Shown here in pieces: positions 52,994 to 61,168 of a stretch of 64,000 nucleotides of DNA. Both the position numbers and the translations under genes were made by a program. Positions within the stretch are counted from its first letter, which is position 1; every line of letters begins with the position of its first letter. The notes under the pieces were generated by a model. The model did no database searches. It saw only the letters and a program-made list of their open reading frames with translations, and had not been told where the DNA came from. This DNA comes from JAGVPT01 sp963717445. Lineage in GTDB: Bacteria > Bacteroidota > Ignavibacteria > UBA10030 > UBA8401. The DNA is taken from assembly GCA_963717445.1 (NCBI GenBank), contig OY970334.1, positions 2,666,001 to 2,730,000 of the forward strand, in the 5' to 3' direction.

Positions 52994-54724
52994 ATGTTAC
53001 GAAGCCTCTACGTTAAACATTATGCTCTCATTGAAGAAATCAGCGTTGAGTTCGAGCGCGGACTGAATATCATCACCGGCGAAACAGGGGCGGGAAAATC
53101 GATCCTCATTGACGCGCTGAGCCTGCTTCTTGGCGAACGGGCCAGCACGGAGGTCATTCGCAAGGGGGCGGAGAAAGCAATCGTGGAAGGGACATTTGCC
53201 GTTGCGGGCTCGCCGAAAATCCAATCTCTCCTAAAAGAAAACGACATTGAATTGTCGGAAGAAATGATCGTCCGCCGGGAAATTTCGGCAAAAGGACAAA
53301 GCCGCTGTTTCATCAATGACTCCCCTGTTCCACTCACACTTCTGAAGGAAGCTGGCGATGTGCTCGTCGACCTTCACGGCCAGCACGATCACCAGGCACT
53401 GCTTCGTCCCGAGACCCATATCGATTTTCTCGACGATTTTGGTGGAGACGAGCGGCTTCTCACTGAATATCATCAATCTTACAAAAAACTCTCCGAACTC
53501 TTTTCAAAAAAACATCGTTTGCGGGAACAAGAACAGCGTCTGAAGGAAAAGAAAGATTTGTACGAATTTCAGATGAAGGAAATCGACGCCATCAATCCGC
53601 AGGCTGGAGAAGAGGAAACGCTTGAAGCGGAATTGAAAATTTTGGAAAATGCCGAGAAACTGCACGAATTGACCTCACAATTGAGCCAGCTTTTGTATGA
53701 AGGGGAATCTTCAGTTCACGACAATCTTGTTTTGGCATGGAAACAGATTGAGACACTACGGGAGATAGATCAAACTTTTGCCGATATTGCCGGCGAAGCA
53801 AAGTCGGCCGAAATTATCGTGGAAGAATTGTCGAAGTTCATTCAATCCTACAACGCAAAAATTGAATTCAACCCTGAAAAACTTGAGCAGATTCGCGAGC
53901 GGCTTGGTCAATTCTCACTACTAAAAAAGAAATACGGCGGGACACTTGAATCTCTTCTTGAACACCGCAGAAAGATCGGCGATGAGTTTTCGCTTGCTGA
54001 AAATTTTGAAAAAGAGCTTGCCGCTATCGATTCCGCCATTATGGACGAACGGAAAACCTGCTCGGCCGCCGCACAGAAATTAACGGAAAAACGCCGCGAA
54101 TCAGCAAAGAAAATCGAAAAAGCGATTATCTCCGCGCTTGCCGATCTTGGAATTATGAATGCAAAATTTTCGGTACGCATCGGCAATGTGCCAATGGCGA
54201 TGGGCTCAAACAACGGAAGTGCAACAGCATCGGACGCGTTTGTAAAGATTGGAAAGGAGTTTTACGAGGCGACGTCAAAGGGAATTGATGTGGTCGAATT
54301 TTTTATTTCGACAAATGTCGGCGAGGATGTGAAGCCCCTGGCAAAAGTGGCATCCGGCGGAGAGATTTCCCGCGTGATGCTTGCGCTGAAATCGGCTCTC
54401 GCAGCATCGGACAAAATCCCGCTTCTTATTTTTGATGAAATCGATGTCGGTGTCAGCGGGCGTATCGGTCAGGCTGTCGGTTTAAGCTTAAAGAAACTTG
54501 CCGGACTTCACCAGATTATTGCGATCACTCATCTTCCTCAAATTGCCGGTTTGGCGGATACACATTTTGCGGTTGAGAAAATTGAAGATGGAAAGAGGAC
54601 AACGACTCGTTTGCGCAGGCTGGATGTAGAAGAGCGGGTTCGTGAGGTTGCAAAATTAATGAGCGGGGAGAAGGTGACGGAGGCAGGGTTGAAAAGTGCG
54701 CGGGAGCTAATGGGGAGAAAATAA
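52994..54724 (+). CDS. recN: DNA repair protein RecN
   Basis: The 576-residue SMC-like ATPase begins MLRSLYVKHYALIEEISVEF with Walker A ITGETGAGKSILIDALSLLLG. A long coiled coil spans about 165-370, and the C-terminal half has ASGGEISRVMLALKSAL (signature) and LLIFDEIDVGVSGRIGQAVG (Walker B), then THLPQIAGLAD. RecN holds broken DNA ends during double-strand-break repair. The length is normal. Confidence 0.97.
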   Translation: MLRSLYVKHYALIEEISVEFERGLNIITGETGAGKSILIDALSLLLGERASTEVIRKGAEKAIVEGTFAVAGSPKIQSLLKENDIELSEEMIVRREISAKGQSRCFINDSPVPLTLLKEAGDVLVDLHGQHDHQALLRPETHIDFLDDFGGDERLLTEYHQSYKKLSELFSKKHRLREQEQRLKEKKDLYEFQMKEIDAINPQAGEEETLEAELKILENAEKLHELTSQLSQLLYEGESSVHDNLVLAWKQIETLREIDQTFADIAGEAKSAEIIVEELSKFIQSYNAKIEFNPEKLEQIRERLGQFSLLKKKYGGTLESLLEHRRKIGDEFSLAENFEKELAAIDSAIMDERKTCSAAAQKLTEKRRESAKKIEKAIISALADLGIMNAKFSVRIGNVPMAMGSNNGSATASDAFVKIGKEFYEATSKGIDVVEFFISTNVGEDVKPLAKVASGGEISRVMLALKSALAASDKIPLLIFDEIDVGVSGRIGQAVGLSLKKLAGLHQIIAITHLPQIAGLADTHFAVEKIEDGKRTTTRLRRLDVEERVREVAKLMSGEKVTEAGLKSARELMGRK

Positions 54725-54767
54725 ATAAAAGCAGTTAGGTTTTGGGCATTAGCTATTGGGGGGAGGC

Positions 54768-55136
54768 ATGAGAAATTTTCGGGAATTACGCATTTGGCGA
54801 AATGGAATGGAGATCGTTCGCCAAGTTTATATCGTAACACCTCTATTACCGGACGTAGAAAAATATGGACTCAAATCTCAACTTCAACGAGCGGCTGTAT
54901 CAATTCCATCCAATATCGCGGAGGGGTGTAGCAGAGATAGCGAACGAGATTTTAGATGGTTTTTGCATATCGCTATTGGATCTGCGTTTGAGCTTGAAAC
55001 ACAATTGACGATCTCCCATCAGCTCAACTTGATCCCGAAAAAGAAGATAGAACCAATACTTCGTTTGCTGTCGGAAGAACAAAAAATGATTAACAGTTTC
55101 ATTTCGGCAATTAAAACACGACAAGCCAACACCTAA
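54768..55136 (+). CDS. Four-helix-bundle protein (23S rRNA intervening-sequence type)
   Basis: The ~122-residue protein matches the widespread four-helix-bundle family first found in 23S rRNA intervening sequences: FRELRIWRNGMEIVRQVY, YGLKSQLQRAAVSIPSNIAEG and FLHIAIGSAFELETQL. Function is unknown; these genes are often mobile or stand alone near diverse loci. There is no rRNA here. ATG 54768 follows a GGGGGGAGGC purine run closely. Confidence 0.9.
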   Translation: MRNFRELRIWRNGMEIVRQVYIVTPLLPDVEKYGLKSQLQRAAVSIPSNIAEGCSRDSERDFRWFLHIAIGSAFELETQLTISHQLNLIPKKKIEPILRLLSEEQKMINSFISAIKTRQANT

Positions 55137-55156
55137 CAACCCAGCTTCTAAAGAAA

Positions 55157-56605
55157 ATGCCATTAACAATTTACAACACCCTTACCCGGACTAAGGAAGA
55201 ATTCAAACCCCTTCACGAAGGCCTCGTCGGGATGTACGTCTGCGGTCCGACCGTCTACAGCGATTCGCATATCGGACACGGCAAGAGTTATATTTCGTTC
55301 GACATTATCGCCCGCTACCTTCGGTATCTCGGGTATCGAGTGCTGTACGTGCAAAACATTACCGACGTGGGACATTTGCTCGACGACGGCGAGGACAGGA
55401 TGCTGAAGCAATCTCGCATCGACAAAATTCATCCGATGCAGATTGCAGAAACTGTCACACGGAGTTACTTCGAAGACATGGATGCGCTGAATATTCTCCG
55501 TCCGGATATTTCTCCGCGGGCGTCGGGGCACATCATCGAACAGATCGAGATCGTGAAGAAGCTTCTTGCGAACGGCCATGCGTATGAAGTGAACGGATCG
55601 GTCTATTTCGACGTGCGGAAATTTAAAAACTACGGCAAGCTCTCCGGCAGGTCGATCGATGAAATGAAAGAAGGGACCCGTGTTGAAGTGAAGTCGGAAA
55701 AAAGAAATCCGGAAGACTTTGCGCTCTGGAAAAAAGCGGAGCCGGAACATATCATGCGGTGGCAAAGCCCGTGGGGCGAAGGCTTTCCCGGATGGCACAT
55801 CGAGTGTTCGGCGATGTCGATGAAATATCTCGGCGAGTCGTTCGATATTCACGGCGGGGGTCTGGACAATCAATTTCCCCATCACGAATGTGAAATTGCG
55901 CAGAGCGAATGCGCAACCGGCAAACCGTTCGTGAAATACTGGGTTCATAATAACCTGGTGACGGTCGACGGTCAAAAAATGTCGAAGTCCCTCGGCAATT
56001 TTGTAACGCTTAAAGATATGTTCAAAAAATTTGACCCTGCCGTCATACGCTTTTTCATACTCCAAAGTCATTACCGGAGTACGTTGGATTTTAGCGAACA
56101 AGCTTTGGAAGCATCGAAGACAGGCCTTGCAAAATTGCAGAATACGGTACGGAGATTGCAGGAAGCGATTGATTTTGCGAAACGCTCATCTTCGTTCGGA
56201 TCATTTGAAAGAGATTTGAGACCGTTCCGGACAGAATTTATCGAAGCGATGAATGATGACTTCAACACACCGAGGGCAATCGCCGTTCTTTTTGATCTCG
56301 CATCGAACGTGAACGATTGGCTGATGCCGGGCATGTTACCGACAGAGGCTACACTTCACGCCATTAATAATTTTTTTGATGAGTTTGGGTCAAGGATTCT
56401 CGGGATTCCTCTCACGGAAGCATCGGCTGTGGCTTCCGGAAACGGTACCTCTCAAGCCGGTTTGATGGACTTGCTCATCGAAGTGCGGAAGGAAATTAGA
56501 AAGCAGAAATTGTGGTCGTTATCGGATAAAATCCGGGATGGAATCAAAGCGCTCGGCATCGTTCTTGAAGATACCAAAGACGGCACAACGTGGAAAAAGG
56601 GATGA
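55157..56605 (+). CDS. cysS: Cysteinyl-tRNA synthetase
   Basis: The 482-residue class I synthetase has CGPTVYSDSHIGHGKSY (zinc Cys and the HIGH motif) near 31, zinc ligands in GWHIECSAMSM and HHECEIAQSE, and KMSKSLGNFVTLKD (KMSKS) near 275. The C-terminal anticodon-binding domain is present. It charges tRNA-Cys and its length is normal. Confidence 0.97.
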   Translation: MPLTIYNTLTRTKEEFKPLHEGLVGMYVCGPTVYSDSHIGHGKSYISFDIIARYLRYLGYRVLYVQNITDVGHLLDDGEDRMLKQSRIDKIHPMQIAETVTRSYFEDMDALNILRPDISPRASGHIIEQIEIVKKLLANGHAYEVNGSVYFDVRKFKNYGKLSGRSIDEMKEGTRVEVKSEKRNPEDFALWKKAEPEHIMRWQSPWGEGFPGWHIECSAMSMKYLGESFDIHGGGLDNQFPHHECEIAQSECATGKPFVKYWVHNNLVTVDGQKMSKSLGNFVTLKDMFKKFDPAVIRFFILQSHYRSTLDFSEQALEASKTGLAKLQNTVRRLQEAIDFAKRSSSFGSFERDLRPFRTEFIEAMNDDFNTPRAIAVLFDLASNVNDWLMPGMLPTEATLHAINNFFDEFGSRILGIPLTEASAVASGNGTSQAGLMDLLIEVRKEIRKQKLWSLSDKIRDGIKALGIVLEDTKDGTTWKKG

Positions 56606-56629
56606 ATTCTTCATACATTACAGCAAGTT

Positions 56630-56740
56630 GAGACTTCTGAATAATTTTAAAAGTATGACTCGCGCAAAGACGCAAAGTGATTTAAAAACAGAGTCTTTGC
56701 GCCTTCGCGGCTTGGCGAGAGACAATTTTTCAGAAGTCTC
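56630..56740. repeat. Palindromic intergenic repeat (copy D, best preserved)
   Basis: The terminal repeats GAGACTTCTGAA (56630-56641) and TTCAGAAGTCTC (56729-56740) are perfect complements, and CTCGCGCAAAGACGCAAAG inside opposes CTTTGCGCCTTCGCGGCTTGGCGAG. It closely matches the copy at 17291-17411. It lies between cysS and an outer-membrane gene. Confidence 0.85.
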
Positions 56741-56809
56741 AGATTATAAGTTGTGCTAAGGGTAAACTTCTTGAAGAATGGCTCGTCTAATTAATTGGAA
56801 GGAACATCA

Positions 56810-57571
56810 GTGAAGAGACTGCTATTCACCTGTTCATTGTTGATCGCTCAATGTTCATTGATGGCTCAGAATTCGGCAGGCGATGCGGCTAACATCGAAC
56901 CACGTTATGTGATAGATATGCCGACAGCCGGACTAATAAAGCGTGGAGCGTTTGCCATGGATGTCGATTTCTTTGAAAACGGCGGAATGACAGTCGGCCT
57001 TACAGCGGGCGCTCTTGATCGTTTGAATTTCGGCATTTCATACGGGGGAACAGGAATTATCGGACACGATATTATTACCATGCAGAAGCTCCCCGGAGTC
57101 AGTCTGAAGTATCGCCTCTTCGATGAAACGATGGAGATGCCCGCTATCGCGCTTGGGTTTGACTCGCAGGGAAAGGAAACGTACATTGATAGCCTGGAAC
57201 GGTTCACGATTAAGTCGCGTGGATTTTTTGCTTCTGCCAGCAAGAATTATTCTTTCATGGGCAATTTGAGCTTCCACGGCGGAGCAAATTACAGCCTTGA
57301 GAACAAAGACGGCAACAAGGCCGTTGATTTTTTCGCAGGTGCTGAAAAATCATTAGGTTCCGACATTTCATTGTTAGCAGAGTATGATTTTGGATTGAAT
57401 GATAACATCGGCGTTGTCGGTAAAGGGAACGGATATTTGAACACGGGCATGCGCTGGTCATGGGGAAACGGATTCACGCTTGGATTTGACCTGAAGAACC
57501 TTGTGAGGAATCAAAACAACGTAACAATTGGAAATAGAACGATCCACGTAGAATATGTACGGACGCTGTAA
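56810..57571 (+). CDS. Putative outer-membrane beta-barrel protein
   Basis: The ~253-residue protein has a signal peptide (KRLLFTCSLLIAQCSLMAQ) and then alternating hydrophobic strands rich in Gly and aromatic residues (MTVGLTAGALDRLNFGISYGG, RWSWGNGFTLGFDLKN), ending IHVEYVRTL. It looks like a small YjbH-like or OmpW-like barrel; no specific family is assigned. The start is GTG at 56810, with GGAAGGA upstream. Confidence 0.75.
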   Translation: MKRLLFTCSLLIAQCSLMAQNSAGDAANIEPRYVIDMPTAGLIKRGAFAMDVDFFENGGMTVGLTAGALDRLNFGISYGGTGIIGHDIITMQKLPGVSLKYRLFDETMEMPAIALGFDSQGKETYIDSLERFTIKSRGFFASASKNYSFMGNLSFHGGANYSLENKDGNKAVDFFAGAEKSLGSDISLLAEYDFGLNDNIGVVGKGNGYLNTGMRWSWGNGFTLGFDLKNLVRNQNNVTIGNRTIHVEYVRTL

Positions 57572-57648
57572 TATGAAATTGAGGGAATGATACAATCCTC
57601 TGCGGTGTTAGTATGATGATGGCTCCATAAGCGAGGAAGGAATTATTT

Positions 57649-58629
57649 ATGAAAACTATCCTAAGCATTTTCAATCTGCTGTCATTTTTTCTTATTGCGG
57701 GATTCTTTTTTGCCGGGTGTTACACACGGATGGAAACAATGAGCGACGAAGGATCCGGCGCTGGTGACAATGGGGACTACGCATATGCCGATTCCTCGGG
57801 GGCTTCAAACGACACAACCGGCAATAATTATTTTTCAGACGATGACTACCGATCGTCGCAGTACAGATCGGCGTTCGACTATTACTATCCGCCAACGTAC
57901 GGCTGGGACACAGGGATAGATCCCGGGTACGGCGATTACGGCTATCCATGGGATGCGACATTGGTCTACCCGTATCCCTACTGGTATGGAAGCTATCCTT
58001 ATTACGGTTGGGGCTGGGGTTTTGGCTATGGCTACGGTTATGGTTACGGCCATTATTACAATGGAGGTTACCGCGGAGGAAGAGGTGGACCCTTTTATGG
58101 GGGCAGATTAAGAACAATAGGGAGTACGCGCGGTGAAGGTGGCTTTTTAAGCGCGCGCGGCGCAGCCGGCGTCCCCGGAACAATTCCGGCCGCGAGCAGA
58201 GTCGCTTCATCCCGAACTTCATCAGTGCAGGACGTCGTTGCATCAAATGCACGAACTCGTTCACGACAAGAAATTCCCTGGTGGGAAAGAGGAAAAGCGA
58301 CATCGGAGAATTCTCAAGCTCGAAGCGGAGTTGTAACACGTACGCAATCCGCGAGAGGAAATGTATCAATGTTCAATCGGGCAAGAAATGTAAGAACTCC
58401 TTCGAACTATAGCATGAATGCCCGTCGGATGGCTCAATATAGAGGACGGACACAATCCGCATGGGTAAGAAGATATGGTTCCCAGTCTAGGCCATCGGGC
58501 CGTCAGCAGGCACCTCATAGTTTTTCTCCACAGGGTGCAGGAGGTAGAAGCAGTGGCGGTGGTGGTGGAGGCAGTAGAGGTGGGGGCGGCGGTAGCAGAG
58601 GCGGAGGTGGTGGTAGCAGAAGCAAATAG
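57649..58629 (+). CDS. Gly/Tyr/Ser-rich hypothetical lipoprotein
   Basis: The 326-residue product has a signal peptide with a lipobox (FFAGC at about 20-24) and a strongly biased composition: a Tyr/Pro/Gly/Trp-rich centre (YPYPYWYGSYPYYGWGWG), an Arg/Ser-rich half containing RTIGSTRG, and a C-terminal (GGGGGSR)-type tandem repeat at 58555-58625. It is probably an envelope-anchored, disordered or structural protein. The next gene encodes a shorter relative. Confidence 0.7.
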   Translation: MKTILSIFNLLSFFLIAGFFFAGCYTRMETMSDEGSGAGDNGDYAYADSSGASNDTTGNNYFSDDDYRSSQYRSAFDYYYPPTYGWDTGIDPGYGDYGYPWDATLVYPYPYWYGSYPYYGWGWGFGYGYGYGYGHYYNGGYRGGRGGPFYGGRLRTIGSTRGEGGFLSARGAAGVPGTIPAASRVASSRTSSVQDVVASNARTRSRQEIPWWERGKATSENSQARSGVVTRTQSARGNVSMFNRARNVRTPSNYSMNARRMAQYRGRTQSAWVRRYGSQSRPSGRQQAPHSFSPQGAGGRSSGGGGGGSRGGGGGSRGGGGGSRSK

Positions 58630-58631
58630 CC

Positions 58632-59237
58632 ATGAAGAACATCATGGTAAAAAGGATCATTACCTTTTTTTTGGAGTTCGGCGTGTTTTCCTTCGGTGGC
58701 TGTTACACGGTATTGATGGATCCGTCGATGCTGGCATCGTCGGAAGATGAGGGTTCGATAACAGCCTCTTCTCTTAGTGATTCTGCGTTAGGTGTTTCTT
58801 ACAATCAGAACAGTTTATCCTGTCCCGGCAAAGCAGAATCCGACGGCAGGAATGATGATATGCAAAACGCTGGATTGATCACGCCCCACGATGCGTCTGT
58901 CGATCCGTACGGTTGGCAGGCTCCGGCATCAAGTCTGCCTTGGTGGTATGAAATGATCGCACCTGTTCCGCCAACCGCAGTGGCATCGGCTTCGCCGTCT
59001 ACGGCGGTCGAAAGCGGACCGCGCCAACGAACGATCGGCAGTACTCGCGGGAATGACCGATCGCGTTCCGATTTTCAAGCATCAGCACCAGTTACAATAA
59101 CGACCACAACAACAGCCCCGACCCCTCCGACTGCTACCGTTGCTGCACCAACCGGTCGCAACAAGAGAACGGGCAATAATTCAGCTACATCAACTACACG
59201 AAAGACAGGTTCAAATCGCGGAGGCGGCAGGGATTAA
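58632..59237 (+). CDS. Hypothetical lipoprotein, paralogue of the preceding gene
   Basis: The 201-residue product has a signal peptide with lipobox FGGC near 24, followed by YTVLMDPS, and shares RTIGSTRG and a Gly/Arg-rich tail (NRGGGRD) with the upstream protein. The centre is Ser/Thr/Ala/Pro-rich and low in complexity. It starts two bases after the upstream stop, so the two are cotranscribed and probably arose by duplication. Confidence 0.7.
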   Translation: MKNIMVKRIITFFLEFGVFSFGGCYTVLMDPSMLASSEDEGSITASSLSDSALGVSYNQNSLSCPGKAESDGRNDDMQNAGLITPHDASVDPYGWQAPASSLPWWYEMIAPVPPTAVASASPSTAVESGPRQRTIGSTRGNDRSRSDFQASAPVTITTTTTAPTPPTATVAAPTGRNKRTGNNSATSTTRKTGSNRGGGRD

Positions 59238-59253
59238 GAAGCGGAGAATATCT

Positions 59254-60711
59254 ATGAAAACAAAACTCTTTGCACGTTCAATTATTTTTATTTTTTGTTT
59301 AGCAGCACTTGGTATATCCACTGCCAAGGCGCAATTTGCGGATGATGCGCTGCGCTTTTCTTCAACTGGATTCGGCATTGGATCACGCGCGCAAGGCATG
59401 GGCGGTGCGTACATCGGCGTTGCGGATGACTACAGTGCTTCCTTCTGGAATCCTGCAGGGTTAGCCCAAATGCGTAGACTTGAATTCACAGGCGGTGTTA
59501 TAAATACGAATTATTCGAACAACGCAACCTTCTTTGGCAATACGACATCTGCAACGAATAGCAGCACGGGGCTGGATAATATCGGGTTTGTCTTTCCGGT
59601 TCCGACGTCGCGCGGGAGTTTGGTCTTTTCCGCGGGGTATAACAGAGTGAATGATTTTACCACCGCGCTTTCATTCAACGGTTTCAATCCGCGGAGTTCG
59701 ATCATCTCGTCGCTCTACGATCCTGACCCTAATTTTGATATCCCGTTCCAAACGTATTTGGAGAATACAAACGGCTATACTCCTATTCAAAAAAATGTGC
59801 AGCAACAAGGAGATGTCCGGGAGAGCGGGAGCGTGGGGACATGGGCATTCTCCGGTGCGATCGATATTGGAGAGAATGTATCGTTCGGGTTGACGATTAA
59901 TCTCATCAACGGTACATACAATTATGCCCGGAATTATACGGAAACGGATGTGAATAATGTCTACAACGATCCGACGAGATTTTATGATGCGAGCGGAAAC
60001 GTTCTTCCCGACTCTTTATACAGGGAGTTCAACGCTTTCTATTACGATAATTCGCTTACCAGCGAATTGAGCGGGGCGAATGTTATGTTTGGGTTTATGT
60101 ACAGATATGAAGACATTGCTCGATTCGGCCTCACAATTAAAACTCCGACCTCGCTTACCATTCATGAAACATATACCAATACCGGACAAAGTGCATTTGA
60201 TGACACGGCGGGTTATTATTATTCGTACGATGCATATAATGACTACGGCCTGCAAACTCCGTGGGTGTTCGGCGCCGGAGCTTCGTATTCGCCTTTCGAC
60301 GGACTGTTGCTGTCCGGACAGGTTGAGTACACCGATTGGACTCAATTGCAATGGACCGACAATGCCGACCTGCAAAGCGAAAATATATCTTTGGACCAGC
60401 AGTTTCGTTCAACACTAAACTATGCTGTCGGCGGGGAATTTGAAATTCCAAAAACTGAATTACGAGTGAGGGCGGGATATTCATTTAAGCCATCACCATA
60501 TGTAGGTGATCCATCATCGTACGGTCAAACCACGTATACAGCGGGCGCCGGTCTTTTGCTACAAGACGACATCATGGTCGATGTTGCGGCGATGTTCGGG
60601 TCGTTCAAAACATTCCATAATAATTACGGCGATGAATCACTTAACCTCTCCCGCACGGATGAAAGCGTTTCTACTACGAATGTGGACTTCACTATCTCCT
60701 ACAGGTTTTAA
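59254..60711 (+). CDS. Outer-membrane protein transport protein (OmpP1/FadL/PorV-like)
   Basis: The ~485-residue protein has a signal peptide (cleaved near AKAQ) and starts its mature part with TGFGIGSRAQGMGGAYIGVADDYSASFWNPAGLAQ, the conserved hatch motif of OmpP1/FadL/TodX and UPF0164/PorV-like barrels. It ends in Phe (ISYRF), as many barrels do. The role may be hydrophobic-compound uptake or a PorV-like T9SS part; T9SS-tail proteins are encoded nearby. ATG 59254 has GGAG at 59243-59246. Confidence 0.88.
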   Translation: MKTKLFARSIIFIFCLAALGISTAKAQFADDALRFSSTGFGIGSRAQGMGGAYIGVADDYSASFWNPAGLAQMRRLEFTGGVINTNYSNNATFFGNTTSATNSSTGLDNIGFVFPVPTSRGSLVFSAGYNRVNDFTTALSFNGFNPRSSIISSLYDPDPNFDIPFQTYLENTNGYTPIQKNVQQQGDVRESGSVGTWAFSGAIDIGENVSFGLTINLINGTYNYARNYTETDVNNVYNDPTRFYDASGNVLPDSLYREFNAFYYDNSLTSELSGANVMFGFMYRYEDIARFGLTIKTPTSLTIHETYTNTGQSAFDDTAGYYYSYDAYNDYGLQTPWVFGAGASYSPFDGLLLSGQVEYTDWTQLQWTDNADLQSENISLDQQFRSTLNYAVGGEFEIPKTELRVRAGYSFKPSPYVGDPSSYGQTTYTAGAGLLLQDDIMVDVAAMFGSFKTFHNNYGDESLNLSRTDESVSTTNVDFTISYRF

Positions 60712-60787
60712 CATAGTCTTTGTTGAAGGTCGGTAAAGGCTGACCTGATGGATTTATAGAAACCAATCTTCTTCTTGAGTTTACTGA

Positions 60788-60821
60788 AAAAAGGCGTGAT
60801 TTAAGATTTTCACGCCTTTTT
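60788..60821 (+). terminator. Rho-independent terminator
   Basis: AAAAAGGCGTGA (60788-60799) pairs perfectly with TCACGCCTTTTT (60810-60821), giving a GC stem, a 10-base loop and a T-tract. It ends the barrel gene's transcript. The remaining gap to 61168 holds the sigma-54 promoter at 61051 and otherwise nothing recognised. Confidence 0.9.
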
Positions 60822-61050
60822 GTTTTGCCCTCTAGTTTTGTCTGTCCCTTCGAGCAAGCACTTCAATTCCTCATAATGTGGTTTTGCAGCGATTTTAGGG
60901 AGGTTAAAAGCTCACACCTCATTTTCCCCTTTTTTGGAAACGCATGACTCTATTTCTAAGAAAATGGGGTTGTAGAGAAATGAAACGTTCATTTCCGCAC
61001 CGATTTTCCCTCTTTAGACCCCTTATTGAAGGTAATCTGTCTTTAGGTAA

Positions 61051-61065
61051 TGGCACAAATATTGC
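61051..61065 (+). promoter_or_regulatory. Sigma-54 (RpoN) -24/-12 promoter
   Basis: TGGCAC-N5-TTGC with GG and GC exactly 10 bases apart matches the sigma-54 consensus. It lies ~105 bases upstream of the multihaem cytochrome start. Transcription from it would need an AAA+ enhancer-binding protein, which is not in this window. Confidence 0.7.
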
Positions 61066-61168
61066 GATTATAAGAAGCCACAATGTCTTTCCCGAACTAC
61101 TGAAGGGAGAGTTTGTAGTTTGAAATATGTGATAGATTTATTAAAACTTTGAAACTTTGGAGAATACA

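Noticed and set aside
54768..55136. Intervening-sequence protein as evidence of a 23S rRNA gene
   Set aside because: The protein family is named after its occurrence in 23S rRNA, but neighbours here are recN and cysS and no rRNA sequence is seen.
57692..58369. 225-codon frame antisense to the Gly/Tyr-rich lipoprotein
   Set aside because: It exists because of the biased composition of the sense gene, which has a signal peptide and lipobox.
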